Assembly: GCA_021373135.1 (NCBI GenBank)
Contig: JAJFTH010000003.1
Span: 434,001 to 498,000, forward strand
Length of the DNA stretch: 64,000 bases
Direction of reading: 5' to 3'
Source: Bacteroidales bacterium
GTDB taxonomy: Bacteria > Bacteroidota > Bacteroidia > Bacteroidales > UBA1402
A program made the translations under genes and the position numbers. This document shows positions 1 to 8,133 of this stretch, one piece after another (position 1 is the first letter of the stretch; the number at the start of each line of letters is the position of its first letter). Below the pieces are notes generated by a model that saw nothing but the letters and a program-made list of their open reading frames with translations, did not search any database and was not told the origin of the DNA.

Positions 1-424
1 ATTTGAGACCAGATACTTTCTCTATGATTGGGATGCATTCATCTTCTGTTACACCTGGATAAACAGTAGATTCATACACAACAATGTCACCTTTGGATAT
101 TACTTTCCCAACGGTTTCGCTCGCTCCATAAAGAGGGCTTAAATTGGGGCTATTGTTTATATCGACCGGGGTTGGTACTGCAATAATGTAGAAGTTGCAA
201 TCACGAATATCATCAACATTGACCGTACAAACAAATCCATTCTTTATTGCTTCTTGCAATAATTCATCAGAGACTTCCATGCCTGCATCATGTCCTGCCA
301 TCAAAGCTTTTACCCGTTGGGCATTCAAATCGTAACCAATTGTTTTGTATTTGGTCGAAAATAGTCTAGCTAATGGAAGGCCCACATAACCCAATCCAAT
401 TACGGCAATCTTAATATTATTCAT
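1..424 (-). CDS. UDP-sugar 6-dehydrogenase (TviB/WbpO type), 3' end outside window
   Basis: Partial gene whose N-terminal 141 codons lie in the window and which reads off the left edge. The translation opens with a Rossmann NAD-binding loop (KIAVIGLGYVGLP) and keeps the family segments AVPTPVD and YESTVYPGVTE. These identify a UDP-glucose/GDP-mannose dehydrogenase-family enzyme. The wording around these motifs is closest to the Vi-antigen TviB/WbpO group, which oxidises C6 of UDP-HexNAc to a uronic acid; that assignment is by recollection. The start at 424 was chosen because it directly precedes the Rossmann strand; an in-frame ATG at 433 is possible. It lies immediately downstream of the 4-epimerase gene, and the two together would supply a HexNAcA precursor to locus B. 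Confidence 0.85.
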   Translation of the reverse strand, partial: MNNIKIAVIGLGYVGLPLARLFSTKYKTIGYDLNAQRVKALMAGHDAGMEVSDELLQEAIKNGFVCTVNVDDIRDCNFYIIAVPTPVDINNSPNLSPLYGASETVGKVISKGDIVVYESTVYPGVTEDECIPIIEKVSGLK

Positions 425-435
425 CGCTTTCATTG

Positions 436-1413
436 TTAATTTGTTATATTATTATCCCAATACCATTTAACAGCTTCTTTCAGTCCGTCACGCATACTAT
501 ATTGCGGATTGTATCCCAACATTTTTTTAGCTTTTTCGATACTGGCTAAAGAATGGGGTATGTCTCCAACGCGGATTGGTCCATAGTGAACTTCAACATC
601 GAAAATTTTTTCATCAAACTCACTCAAAAATTCTTTGAGATATCTTACCAATTGGTTCAATGTAACCCGTTCTCCAAAAGCAGTGTTGAAAACCTGATTT
701 ACAGCCTCTTGATTTTTTGTTTCAAGTGCCAGTAAATTCATTTGAACGACATTATCTATATAAGTAAAGTCACGCGAATATTCACCATCACCGTTGATTG
801 TTATCGATTCGTGAGCCATCAACTTTTTTACAAACAAGGGAATAACAGCAGCATAAGCACCCAACGGATCCTGTCTTTTTCCAAAAACATTAAAATAACG
901 CAATCCTATGCATTCCAATCCGTATGTTTTGGCAAAGACATCGGCATAAAGTTCGTTGACATATTTTGTGACGGCATAAGGAGATAAAGGTTTGCCAATT
1001 ACATCTTCAACCTTCGGCAGTGTTTTACTGTCCCCATAAGTGGAAGAACTGGCAGCATACAGAAAACGTTTTACACCTGCATTCCGAGAAGCAATCAGAA
1101 TATTTAAAAAGCCGCTGATATTCACTTCGTTGGTTGTTGCCGGATCCTTAATGGAACGTGGTACCGAACCTAAAGCTGCTTCATGTAATACATACTCCAC
1201 ACCATCTACCGCCCTTTGACAATCTTCCGGTTTACGAATATCGCCAACTATCAACTTGAATGTTTTAGGGTATGAAAAGATTAATGGCTGCAGATTTTCA
1301 ATTTTTCCGGTCATAAAATTATCTAAGCATACCACCTCATCACCACGCATTAGAAGTGCTTCACACAAATTGGAACCGATAAACCCAGCTCCGCCGGTTA
1401 CTAATATTTTCAT
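436..1413 (-). CDS. UDP-N-acetylglucosamine 4-epimerase-like SDR (TviC/WbpP type)
   Basis: A 325-aa extended SDR. The start at 1413 (MKILVTGGAGFIGSNL) puts the glycine-rich NAD loop at residues 7-13, where the family has it; a longer reading frame upstream only runs back into the wzc-like gene. A catalytic Ser/Thr stretch (AASSSTYGDSK) and the YxxxK pair (YAVTK) are present, as is a GLRYFNVFG substrate-domain segment typical of hexose 4-epimerases. The gene starts 7 bp after the tyrosine autokinase stop and is followed by the dehydrogenase, so it is part of the same operon. It probably interconverts UDP-GlcNAc(A) and UDP-GalNAc(A). The exact substrate cannot be read from sequence. Confidence 0.85.
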   Translation of the reverse strand: MKILVTGGAGFIGSNLCEALLMRGDEVVCLDNFMTGKIENLQPLIFSYPKTFKLIVGDIRKPEDCQRAVDGVEYVLHEAALGSVPRSIKDPATTNEVNISGFLNILIASRNAGVKRFLYAASSSTYGDSKTLPKVEDVIGKPLSPYAVTKYVNELYADVFAKTYGLECIGLRYFNVFGKRQDPLGAYAAVIPLFVKKLMAHESITINGDGEYSRDFTYIDNVVQMNLLALETKNQEAVNQVFNTAFGERVTLNQLVRYLKEFLSEFDEKIFDVEVHYGPIRVGDIPHSLASIEKAKKMLGYNPQYSMRDGLKEAVKWYWDNNITN

Positions 1414-1420
1414 ACGATAA

Positions 1421-3781
1421 TCATTTTTTTGTTTGTTGGTAATCATGACTATAATAGCCATAACCATGTTTCCTGCAACGGCCGTAACGGTAAGCATAAT
1501 ATTTCTGCATATTGGTTGCATTGAGGACGATGTACACGTTGTTCAACTTTTGATCGTTGAATATCTCATTAGCATCAAGAATATTATTTCTACGGGTATA
1601 TTCCGCACGTACAACATAGAGGTTTACATCTGCAAAACGGTTAAGTATCAAGCCATCTGAAACGGCACCTATGGGTGGTGTATCGATGACGATGTAGTCA
1701 AATTGTTCTCTGTTTTGCTTGATCAAATCATCCAAAGCCGATCTGGCCAGTAATTCATTGGGATTAGGAGGAATAGGGCCTGAAGTGATGACCCACAGAT
1801 TGGAGTGAATACCAGATGGACGAATAAGTTTTGTATGGTCTATCTGACCTGAAAGATACTGCGTAACGCCAATTTTATTATCAAGCCCTAAAATCCTATC
1901 AATCATAGGTCTGCGCACATCCAGACATATTATCAGAACCTTTTTTCCAAGAAAAGCCAAACTTAGTGCCAGATTGATGACAACAGATGTTTTGCCCTCA
2001 CCTTTAATACTTGAAACAACATTAATCACTTTTTTCCACGAATCGTTTAATACAAACATCAAATTGGTACGTAGAAGCCGATACATTTCAGTAAATCCAT
2101 CGTCAGAATTCTCTCGAATAAAAAGATTATTGGATGCCTCACTTTTAGGAATTTCTCCCAAAATCGGAATTGATGATATCTGTTTCAGCTCTTCCCTGTT
2201 TTCTACTGTATTATGAAACAAATCACGAACGGAAATTCCAAAGACAGGAAGGAAAAGGCCAAAAACCAAGGCCATCACATAGATAACCTCCATTTTCGGT
2301 GCGACAGGTACTCCATTACTGCGGGCATTGCTTATAATTTTAAATTTTGGAGCCACGGAAGCTTTGCTCAAATAGTTTTCGTCTCTTTTCTGCAACAGAA
2401 ATAAATACAACTGTGATTTGATATTTTGCTGGCGTAACAGATCCGTGATTTCCCGTTCCTGACGAGGAATGGCTCTGATGCGGGTTGCATTTTCATTATC
2501 TTTTAAAATAAGGTCCTGCTGAGAAATCATCAAGTTACGTTTTTCGTTGGTTACACTCGACTGGACTGTTTTAAACAGAGCATCGATGCGATCTGTCAAG
2601 TCAATCATAATCTGATTATTCTCCGTAGCAGTGCGTGAAAGGCGTTTACGTTCAAGAAGCAAATTATTGTATTCACCTATAAGCCCATTGAGGCTTACAT
2701 TTTCAATGCCTATGCCCGAAGGTAACAGCTGATAACGATTTTCATTTTTATTGATGTAAGATTCAAGATCCTTAATGATACCAAGTTGAGTTCCCACTTC
2801 CAGCCGCTTTTGATCATATTGGCCGGTTCGTTGTATAAACAGCTGTGCTTCAGAACTTATATTTGTGATCCCTTCCCTCTGTTTAAAGTTCTCAACTTGT
2901 TTCTCAACATCAATAAGTTCATCCCCGAGTGAGCTCAAGAGATTATCAAGGTAAGCAGAAGTATTAGTGGCCATCGTATACCTGTCTTTTATATCTTCCT
3001 CTTTATAAGTCTCCAGAAAATTATTGACCAAATCAATGCCTTTTTTTAGATTGGTGATTCTAAGTTTCAAGCTAACCGCAGTAGTCGTTTTAGAGGTCAG
3101 CGAAATATCCATACTCCCTGAATATACATCTGCCATTATAGAAGGATTGTAGAGTTTGACGCCGACTCTCATGATTTGATTGGGATTCATTATACCATGA
3201 TTAAAGTAAATCGACCCAAAAGGCAGCACCACCAGACTATCACTTGCCATAGCTCTGATTCTGTAATCTTTATCATGATAATTACCGATAAAAACGTAAG
3301 TGCCGTTAGGTTGCGCCTCAACCTCAAAATCAATTCTTCCACGGAGAGTATCCAATGTGGCTTCCGGCAATCTGATCGATATCGGACAACTTGCACCGTA
3401 CAATTCCGTATTTCTGAAAGTCCCGATTATAAAATATTGTGCATAAATTCCCAATTTCCGAACAACCTTCTCCATGAGATAAGATGTTTTCAAAACTTCC
3501 AGTTCATTCTCTGCATTGTTCTTCATGTTAAAAAGGCCAAGATCCTGTAAGGAGTTCACATTATTATCGACCGTATTTTCAAGCAATATCTTGGCTTTCA
3601 CTTCATAAACCGGGCTTGATTTTTTCAGGTATAACACAGCGATGGCCAAACATATCACGATTGATATTACAAACCATTTCCAATAATGGAGATACTTGAA
3701 AATAACTTCAGACAAACCTTTTCGTCCATCTTTTACACTTCCATCATATTTTGGAAGAGCATCCATATTGTTTGTTCTCAT
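1421..3781 (-). CDS. Polysaccharide co-polymerase with cytoplasmic tyrosine autokinase (Wzc-like)
   Basis: A 786-aa BY-kinase. The N-terminal Wzz domain has a membrane segment near residues 34-52 (WFVISIVICLAIAVLYL), a long periplasmic coiled-coil region, and a second membrane segment near residues 510-530. The cytoplasmic kinase part carries Walker A (KGEGKTS), Walker A' (IICLDVRRP) and Walker B (YIVIDTPP). The C-terminus is a tyrosine cluster (YYAYRYGRCRKHGYGYYSHD), the usual autophosphorylation tail. It works with the Wza-like lipoprotein encoded just upstream to control chain length and export. Locus A has only a kinase-free Wzz protein, so the two loci use different export architectures. 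Confidence 0.93.
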   Translation of the reverse strand: MRTNNMDALPKYDGSVKDGRKGLSEVIFKYLHYWKWFVISIVICLAIAVLYLKKSSPVYEVKAKILLENTVDNNVNSLQDLGLFNMKNNAENELEVLKTSYLMEKVVRKLGIYAQYFIIGTFRNTELYGASCPISIRLPEATLDTLRGRIDFEVEAQPNGTYVFIGNYHDKDYRIRAMASDSLVVLPFGSIYFNHGIMNPNQIMRVGVKLYNPSIMADVYSGSMDISLTSKTTTAVSLKLRITNLKKGIDLVNNFLETYKEEDIKDRYTMATNTSAYLDNLLSSLGDELIDVEKQVENFKQREGITNISSEAQLFIQRTGQYDQKRLEVGTQLGIIKDLESYINKNENRYQLLPSGIGIENVSLNGLIGEYNNLLLERKRLSRTATENNQIMIDLTDRIDALFKTVQSSVTNEKRNLMISQQDLILKDNENATRIRAIPRQEREITDLLRQQNIKSQLYLFLLQKRDENYLSKASVAPKFKIISNARSNGVPVAPKMEVIYVMALVFGLFLPVFGISVRDLFHNTVENREELKQISSIPILGEIPKSEASNNLFIRENSDDGFTEMYRLLRTNLMFVLNDSWKKVINVVSSIKGEGKTSVVINLALSLAFLGKKVLIICLDVRRPMIDRILGLDNKIGVTQYLSGQIDHTKLIRPSGIHSNLWVITSGPIPPNPNELLARSALDDLIKQNREQFDYIVIDTPPIGAVSDGLILNRFADVNLYVVRAEYTRRNNILDANEIFNDQKLNNVYIVLNATNMQKYYAYRYGRCRKHGYGYYSHDYQQTKK

Positions 3782-3802
3782 ACAGAAATTCTATAATATT
3801 AA

Positions 3803-4612
3803 TTACCTAAGAATATTGACAACCAGACTCGCTATGGAAATTAATATAGACATGGCTGAAACACTTAATGTTTCGGCTGAATTAATATAGGAAGATTTAG
3901 ACCTTGATTTATTGGGCTCAACATACACAACATCATTTTGTTCCAAAAAATAGGCCTTAGAATCAACAATATTCTTATCATTCAGATTGATGCAAAACAA
4001 TGCTTTGCTGCCGTCTGCATATTCCCTCAAAACTTTGACATTATCGCGTCTACCATATATTGTCATATCACCCGCCAAAGCAAGTCCCTCAAAAATAGTC
4101 AGACGATCGTTTGTGCTCAGATATTTTCCCGGCCTTGAGACCTCACCCAATATATTGACTGAATAATTGGTAATCCTGATGGTGATGATCGGACGTTCTT
4201 TACTAAAAGCGGGTTCCAGACCTTTTTGAATATTAGTTTCCAGTTCCTTGCGAGTAATTCCTGCGACATTGATTTTACCAAGTACCGGAAAATCAATGCA
4301 CCCATCATTATCCACCAGGTAAAGCTGCATCGTTGGCATACTATAAATGTTGTTGGCAACATCCGAAATTTGCGGCACCAAAAGATTGTAGTTCTTGGAT
4401 GCACCAGGTTCAGATGTTACGACAGTGATACTCAGCAGGTCTTTTGGTTTAATACTGGATTCATACAGTCCTGTAGGTATGCCATGTCCTGGCTTTGTTT
4501 CCACACTGGTACTCAATGTTTGCATATATGCCAATCTTTTGGAACCAGCGCAAGAAGCCAACAAAAGGCACACTATAACCATCGAAAACAAAGGAATCAT
4601 TCGAGTATTCAT
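3803..4612 (-). CDS. Outer-membrane polysaccharide export lipoprotein (Wza-like)
   Basis: A 269-aa lipoprotein. It has a signal peptide with lipobox LLLASC (Cys near residue 21), then a Poly_export domain and SLBB-type repeats (NYSVNILGEVSRPGKY). The C-terminal hydrophobic helix (SAMSILISIASLVVNILR) matches the amphipathic barrel helix by which Wza crosses the outer membrane. It is followed after 21 bp by the Wzc-like gene and would form the outer-membrane channel of the locus B exporter. Length and domain order are typical for Bacteroidota BexD/Wza proteins. Confidence 0.92.
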   Translation of the reverse strand: MNTRMIPLFSMVIVCLLLASCAGSKRLAYMQTLSTSVETKPGHGIPTGLYESSIKPKDLLSITVVTSEPGASKNYNLLVPQISDVANNIYSMPTMQLYLVDNDGCIDFPVLGKINVAGITRKELETNIQKGLEPAFSKERPIITIRITNYSVNILGEVSRPGKYLSTNDRLTIFEGLALAGDMTIYGRRDNVKVLREYADGSKALFCINLNDKNIVDSKAYFLEQNDVVYVEPNKSRSKSSYINSAETLSVSAMSILISIASLVVNILR

Positions 4613-4634
4613 TGGACGATATTTTTAAGTGAAT

Positions 4635-5084
4635 TCAGTGAAATTCAGCAAAAAGGGTCCCTAAACGCAACAAAAAATTTCTCTTGAGAAAAGCTTTTTC
4701 CTGTACTTTAAAAGCACTGCGATAGACTTCCTCATAGTTTCGAGAAAATTTCTGCGCTTTGATCATTTTATATATCAGTTCCCATTCCGGTATCCCCCCC
4801 AGATTAAGATCATCAATAAAAAGATCAACTTTCAATTTTCGGGACCCTTGAGCTTTTTCTTCAGGATTATTCTTATTTATAGCATAAAATACAAGACCAC
4901 GTTTTTCACACCATTCAACAGCCTGATCCAACAATTCATCTTCGCGAACCGTCCACAGTATAATCTGATGTTGTTCCTCCTGCTGCAATCGAATCAGACA
5001 TTCAACCGCGAAAGGAAATTCCTTGCCAATTTTAGGAAGATGGTTTTCCACAATTGTTCCATCAAAATCGACTGCAATAATCAT
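4635..5084 (-). CDS. Small HAD-superfamily phosphatase-like protein
   Basis: A 149-aa protein beginning MIIAVDFDGTI, the HAD motif I with both aspartates (D6, D8). Motif II lies near ILWTVRE, and the motif IV acid pair near LFIDD. No separate cap domain is visible, so it is a minimal HAD of the type found in Bacteroidota. The substrate is unknown; a sugar phosphate is plausible from context only. It is the first gene after the conserved leader hairpin and precedes the Wza-like gene. Its C-terminal roughly 30 residues are basic and unlike the core, and may be poorly ordered. Confidence 0.75.
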   Translation of the reverse strand: MIIAVDFDGTIVENHLPKIGKEFPFAVECLIRLQQEEQHQIILWTVREDELLDQAVEWCEKRGLVFYAINKNNPEEKAQGSRKLKVDLFIDDLNLGGIPEWELIYKMIKAQKFSRNYEEVYRSAFKVQEKAFLKRNFLLRLGTLFAEFH

Positions 5085-5125
5085 TATATTTTTGGGTAAA
5101 AGAGAGTGAAAATTCCATGACGATG

Positions 5126-5156
5126 TTCGTCACTCCCATGTATGGATCGCAACGAA
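5126..5156 (-). promoter_or_regulatory. Conserved 31-nt leader stem-loop, copy 1
   Basis: On the minus strand the arms TTCGTTGC and GTGACGAA pair over 8 bp (two G-U pairs). They are followed by a small internal mismatch and a TCC/GGG inner stem with a 6-nt loop. A second copy of identical length occurs at 48539-48569, with the stem kept and only the loop changed. Both copies sit between a winged-helix regulator gene and the first export gene. No U-tract follows, so it is not a simple terminator. Confidence 0.65.
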
Positions 5157-5201
5157 ACAAGTTCATATATCAGAAATCCGCTATTGCGGCATATATTTAA
5201 A

Positions 5202-5732
5202 TTATTCAGCAGTCCAAATCAATAAAGACTTAGACTTATCGTGAATATATTGAGACAATTCGTCAGGTTTAACAGTGATATACCGTATCTTAAATGAAAG
5301 GTTACTCTCCGTTTTACGAACCAATTTGTTGAGATAATCATCATCAACGTTTCTTCCTACCAAAACCAAATCAATGATATTTCCAGGGGTTCCTGCAGCA
5401 AAGCCATCGGTTATATATGCTTGTTCCAGATGTACGATACTCTTGACCAATATATCCACAACCTGATCAATACCAACGTATTTGAGCAGCAGATGGTGAA
5501 TATTTTCATAATAAGGATGTTTTGTGTTCGCTTGATACAACTTTTTGTTTTGAACCATTCTCGACTCGATCAAGTGAGCATCTTCCAAGCGGTTGAGCTC
5601 GTTCCTGATGTTACTGATTGATTCACCGAATTCACTTGCAAGATTATGCAAGTAGGCTGTTGTATCACTATTAATGAAGAACTTCATCAATAGTTTAATG
5701 CGCGTTTTGGAAGTAATCAAACTGTCAAGCAT
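5202..5732 (-). CDS. Winged-helix regulator with a C-terminal nucleotidyltransferase-like domain, copy 1
   Basis: A 176-aa protein. Residues 1-75 form an ArsR-like winged helix (SKTRIKLLMKFFIN, then LASEFGESISNIRNELNRLE). Residues about 95-170 contain DGFAAGTPGNIIDLVLVG and end in a conserved tail (SLLIWTAE). The second part looks like a minimal nucleotidyltransferase fold (G-F-x-A-x-G then a D-strand), but the usual D-x-D acid pair is reduced to D-L-V, so catalysis is doubtful. It is about 65-70% identical by eye to the protein at 48610-49140. It heads locus B after a leader of about 370 nt and probably regulates the downstream export genes; that role is inferred from position. Confidence 0.75.
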   Translation of the reverse strand: MLDSLITSKTRIKLLMKFFINSDTTAYLHNLASEFGESISNIRNELNRLEDAHLIESRMVQNKKLYQANTKHPYYENIHHLLLKYVGIDQVVDILVKSIVHLEQAYITDGFAAGTPGNIIDLVLVGRNVDDDYLNKLVRKTESNLSFKIRYITVKPDELSQYIHDKSKSLLIWTAE

Positions 5733-5811
5733 GATATGGATTTTATTTATACTTAATTAAATCGCATAAATAGCCTATGTCAAAAATGAAGATGACCTAA
5801 AACGTACAGAA

Positions 5812-6009
5812 AATCAGGGGATTGATTTATGGCTTACTTAGCCAACCAAATCGGGGATGATTTGATTTAAATAAATTTGTTCAGCAAAACTTTCGAATAT
5901 GCCGACTAATTTTAATGATTCAAATTAATACCTAAGATCGAGTAAAAAAACCTATTGAAAACCGGGGATAATTTAGAATACAAAAATGATATCTGGGGAT
6001 AGATATCGA
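5812..6009 (-). repeat. Four GGGGAT-centred repeats in the locus B leader
   Basis: GGGGAT occurs at 5817, 5853, 5964 and 5995, each preceded by ATC/ACC and followed within 3 nt by ATTT or ATAT. Examples are ATCAGGGGATTGATTT and ATCGGGGATGATTT. The rest of this 520-bp gap (5733-6253) is very AT-rich and holds no gene that I can support. The spacing of the repeats is irregular (36, 111 and 31 bp). Confidence 0.5.
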
Positions 6010-6107
6010 ATATCGGGCGCAATATAATAAATCTATTTATAAAAAAAAATATTTAAGGATATTTTTTTTTATTTTTTTATTCGCGTATAAAAAAAACCTT
6101 ATTTCCA

Positions 6108-6115
6108 CAAAGATA
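6108..6115 (-). promoter_or_regulatory. Bacteroidota -7 promoter box for locus B
   Basis: The minus-strand sequence TATCTTTG matches the TAnnTTTG consensus exactly. It would start transcription near 6103 and give a leader of about 370 nt before the winged-helix gene. No good -33 box is obvious, as is common in this phylum. Confidence 0.55.
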
Positions 6116-6253
6116 CAGACACAAAATCCTTCTAAAAAAACATTTTTGAATATCTGATATAGGCAAATTATACGGAGACTAATGTTTTTTTTCTTAAATT
6201 AGCCTCGTAATTTAGTGAGAAATACACTTTTCAGTTAAGCACCATTTAAACAA

Positions 6254-6892
6254 ATGTATATGACTGACTTCCAAAACGATACCGAAAAATCATTGTTATC
6301 AATAATTGATAACTTATTGAAAGAGACTACATCAAAGGCATCTCAACTATCTTTGTTTAAATTGGTGAACTACAATAAATCCATTATGATGGAGCTGTTT
6401 TCACAGAATATTGATGAGTATTTATATTTCATGATTACCCAATATATAACAACTTCTTTTTCAGCAGGACTAAAAAAAGCGATTGTAACATTCAGTGAGA
6501 TTTTGGTTAAATCTCAAGATGGCCAGATCCAAACAAACCCTGAACCCTACGATTTAAAATTCAAGCTCAAAAGTGGAGAAGAATATTGGTTGGAAATTAA
6601 GTCCGTTAATGAACTATATTGCAGTACTTTTCCTACTATAAAAGAGTGTAGGCTTCATCCAGAAAATGGAAATAGAAAATATAGACTTTTCGTTTATGAT
6701 GACGGTGATAGCCCATACGATGAAGAATGCCAATTAAATGGAAAAGAGTTCTGGAAACTCATTGCAGGCTTTGAAAATGCGGAATCCGAAATATTTAAAA
6801 CAATCAACGGCGCCGCCAATAAGCTCTCACTTTCATCCATCATTCAGGGAACCCAAAAAAGATTGCTGAACGAATGGAGAATGCATGAATAA
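6254..6892 (+). CDS. Orphan PD-(D/E)XK nuclease-like protein
   Basis: A 212-aa protein. Residues about 98-118 read PYDLKFKLKSGEEYWLEIKS, which has the spacing of a PD-(D/E)XK nuclease core: acidic D on strand 2, then E-x-K on strand 3 after a turn. An N-terminal helical part and a C-terminal helical tail surround it. It resembles type II restriction enzymes in size and layout, but no methyltransferase is near. It is a single gene on the plus strand between two minus-strand operons, ending in a bidirectional terminator. Its function is not assigned. The nuclease idea rests on the motif only. Confidence 0.55.
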   Translation: MYMTDFQNDTEKSLLSIIDNLLKETTSKASQLSLFKLVNYNKSIMMELFSQNIDEYLYFMITQYITTSFSAGLKKAIVTFSEILVKSQDGQIQTNPEPYDLKFKLKSGEEYWLEIKSVNELYCSTFPTIKECRLHPENGNRKYRLFVYDDGDSPYDEECQLNGKEFWKLIAGFENAESEIFKTINGAANKLSLSSIIQGTQKRLLNEWRMHE

Positions 6893-6897
6893 AAAAA

Positions 6898-6935
6898 TTA
6901 AGGCTGGAAGCATATCCCCCTACTTCCAACCTTAA
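6898..6935. terminator. Bidirectional terminator
   Basis: The arms TTAAGGCTGGAAG and CTTCCAACCTTAA pair over 13 positions with one mismatch. They lie between the convergent nuclease-like and OmpA-family genes. An A7 run on the left supplies the U-tract for minus-strand transcripts. Confidence 0.75.
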
Positions 6936-6944
6936 TCCAACCAA

Positions 6945-8126
6945 CTATTTAATGATCTCAAAATCAACACGACGGTTTTTTTGACGACCTTCTGGTGTGG
7001 CATTTGTAGCAATGGGTTTTTCTTCACCGTTTCCAACCGCAGTAATTTTGGAAACGGGAATCTTTTTACTGATCAAATAATTTTTGACAGCCTTTGCCCT
7101 TCTCTCTGATAAACCCTGATTATACTTAGCCGGTCCCGTACTATCAGCATTACCGTTGATCTTCAACATTGTCCAGTACGCATCGTTAAGCAATATCTCT
7201 GCAATCTGATTCAAAATAGGCAATGAAGCCTGAGTCAATTTGCTTGAATCAAATCCAAATTGTATATTCTGAAAAGAGGTGACAGGGCCTGCTTCAGTAG
7301 TGTCCCCCGCAGCCAATAAATTCAACCGACTTTGCAAATCCTCTAACTTCTGTTTCAAATCGGCATTTGTCTTTTCAACGGAATCTATACTAGTCACAGT
7401 CTTCTGCAAGTTGCCGGCAATATCTGTACCGACAATAGGTTGGTGATGGTCTTCACACAGACAGATGTTTCTGACATGTTGTTTGAAATTTGCACCAAAT
7501 TTTATACGCAATCCGACAGTGGCATTCAATGCTTCACAAAAGCCTTTACCGATACGATCACCTCCAAGATCTGCCCGGTCATAATAACGGTAATTACCTT
7601 CAAAAGCCAGTGCCAACAATTTACTGAAGTCGTACTCAACATTGATGCCTGTTTTAGCAATCACTGTACTATGATAGGTCACCGGCGCATTGTTCAGCGA
7701 ATAATGATAAAAACCGGCTCCAGCACCCGTTTCACTGAAAATATTCACTTTCCTCCAGAAACCGGCCCTAATTGGAAATAACAAATTAGTCAGATTGATG
7801 GAGAAATAAGGTACCACATCAAAGGTATTTCCATCAAGGGTATTTAAAGCATCTATATCATTTCCATAAGGATTGTTTATGCATTCAAAACCGATTCCGG
7901 CAAGTGGATTAATGGAATACTCAACAGTTCCACCCCATATCCAGTGCAGACGTCCATCATCCGGATGTGTTAAAGCAGATGGCACAACACGAAAATAATT
8001 GCCCCCACCTTTAAGTCCGAGTGACCAATGTGAAAAGGACGTCTTGTCAGAGGTTTCAGAATTTTGAGCTGTAACATACACCATGGCAAAAGAAATTGCC
8101 AATGCGCTAAACAGTATTTTTTTCAT
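6945..8126 (-). CDS. OmpA-family outer-membrane protein
   Basis: A 393-aa protein with a signal peptide (to about residue 20, ending VTAQ), an N-terminal beta-barrel of roughly 190 residues, a short coiled-coil linker (near residues 235-265) and a C-terminal OmpA peptidoglycan-binding domain. The OmpA domain shows NGNADSTG and the LSERRAKAVKNYL helix, with the closing RRVDFEI. It is expected to tie the outer membrane to peptidoglycan. It lies 7 bp after a paralogous barrel gene, so the pair is one operon from a tandem duplication. Confidence 0.9.
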   Translation of the reverse strand: MKKILFSALAISFAMVYVTAQNSETSDKTSFSHWSLGLKGGGNYFRVVPSALTHPDDGRLHWIWGGTVEYSINPLAGIGFECINNPYGNDIDALNTLDGNTFDVVPYFSINLTNLLFPIRAGFWRKVNIFSETGAGAGFYHYSLNNAPVTYHSTVIAKTGINVEYDFSKLLALAFEGNYRYYDRADLGGDRIGKGFCEALNATVGLRIKFGANFKQHVRNICLCEDHHQPIVGTDIAGNLQKTVTSIDSVEKTNADLKQKLEDLQSRLNLLAAGDTTEAGPVTSFQNIQFGFDSSKLTQASLPILNQIAEILLNDAYWTMLKINGNADSTGPAKYNQGLSERRAKAVKNYLISKKIPVSKITAVGNGEEKPIATNATPEGRQKNRRVDFEIIK

Positions 8127-8133
8127 ACGAAAT

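Noticed and set aside
436..1521. A 361-aa version of the 4-epimerase with 36 extra N-terminal residues
   Set aside because: The extra residues overlap the wzc-like gene's tyrosine tail, and the NAD loop must be close to the N-terminus.
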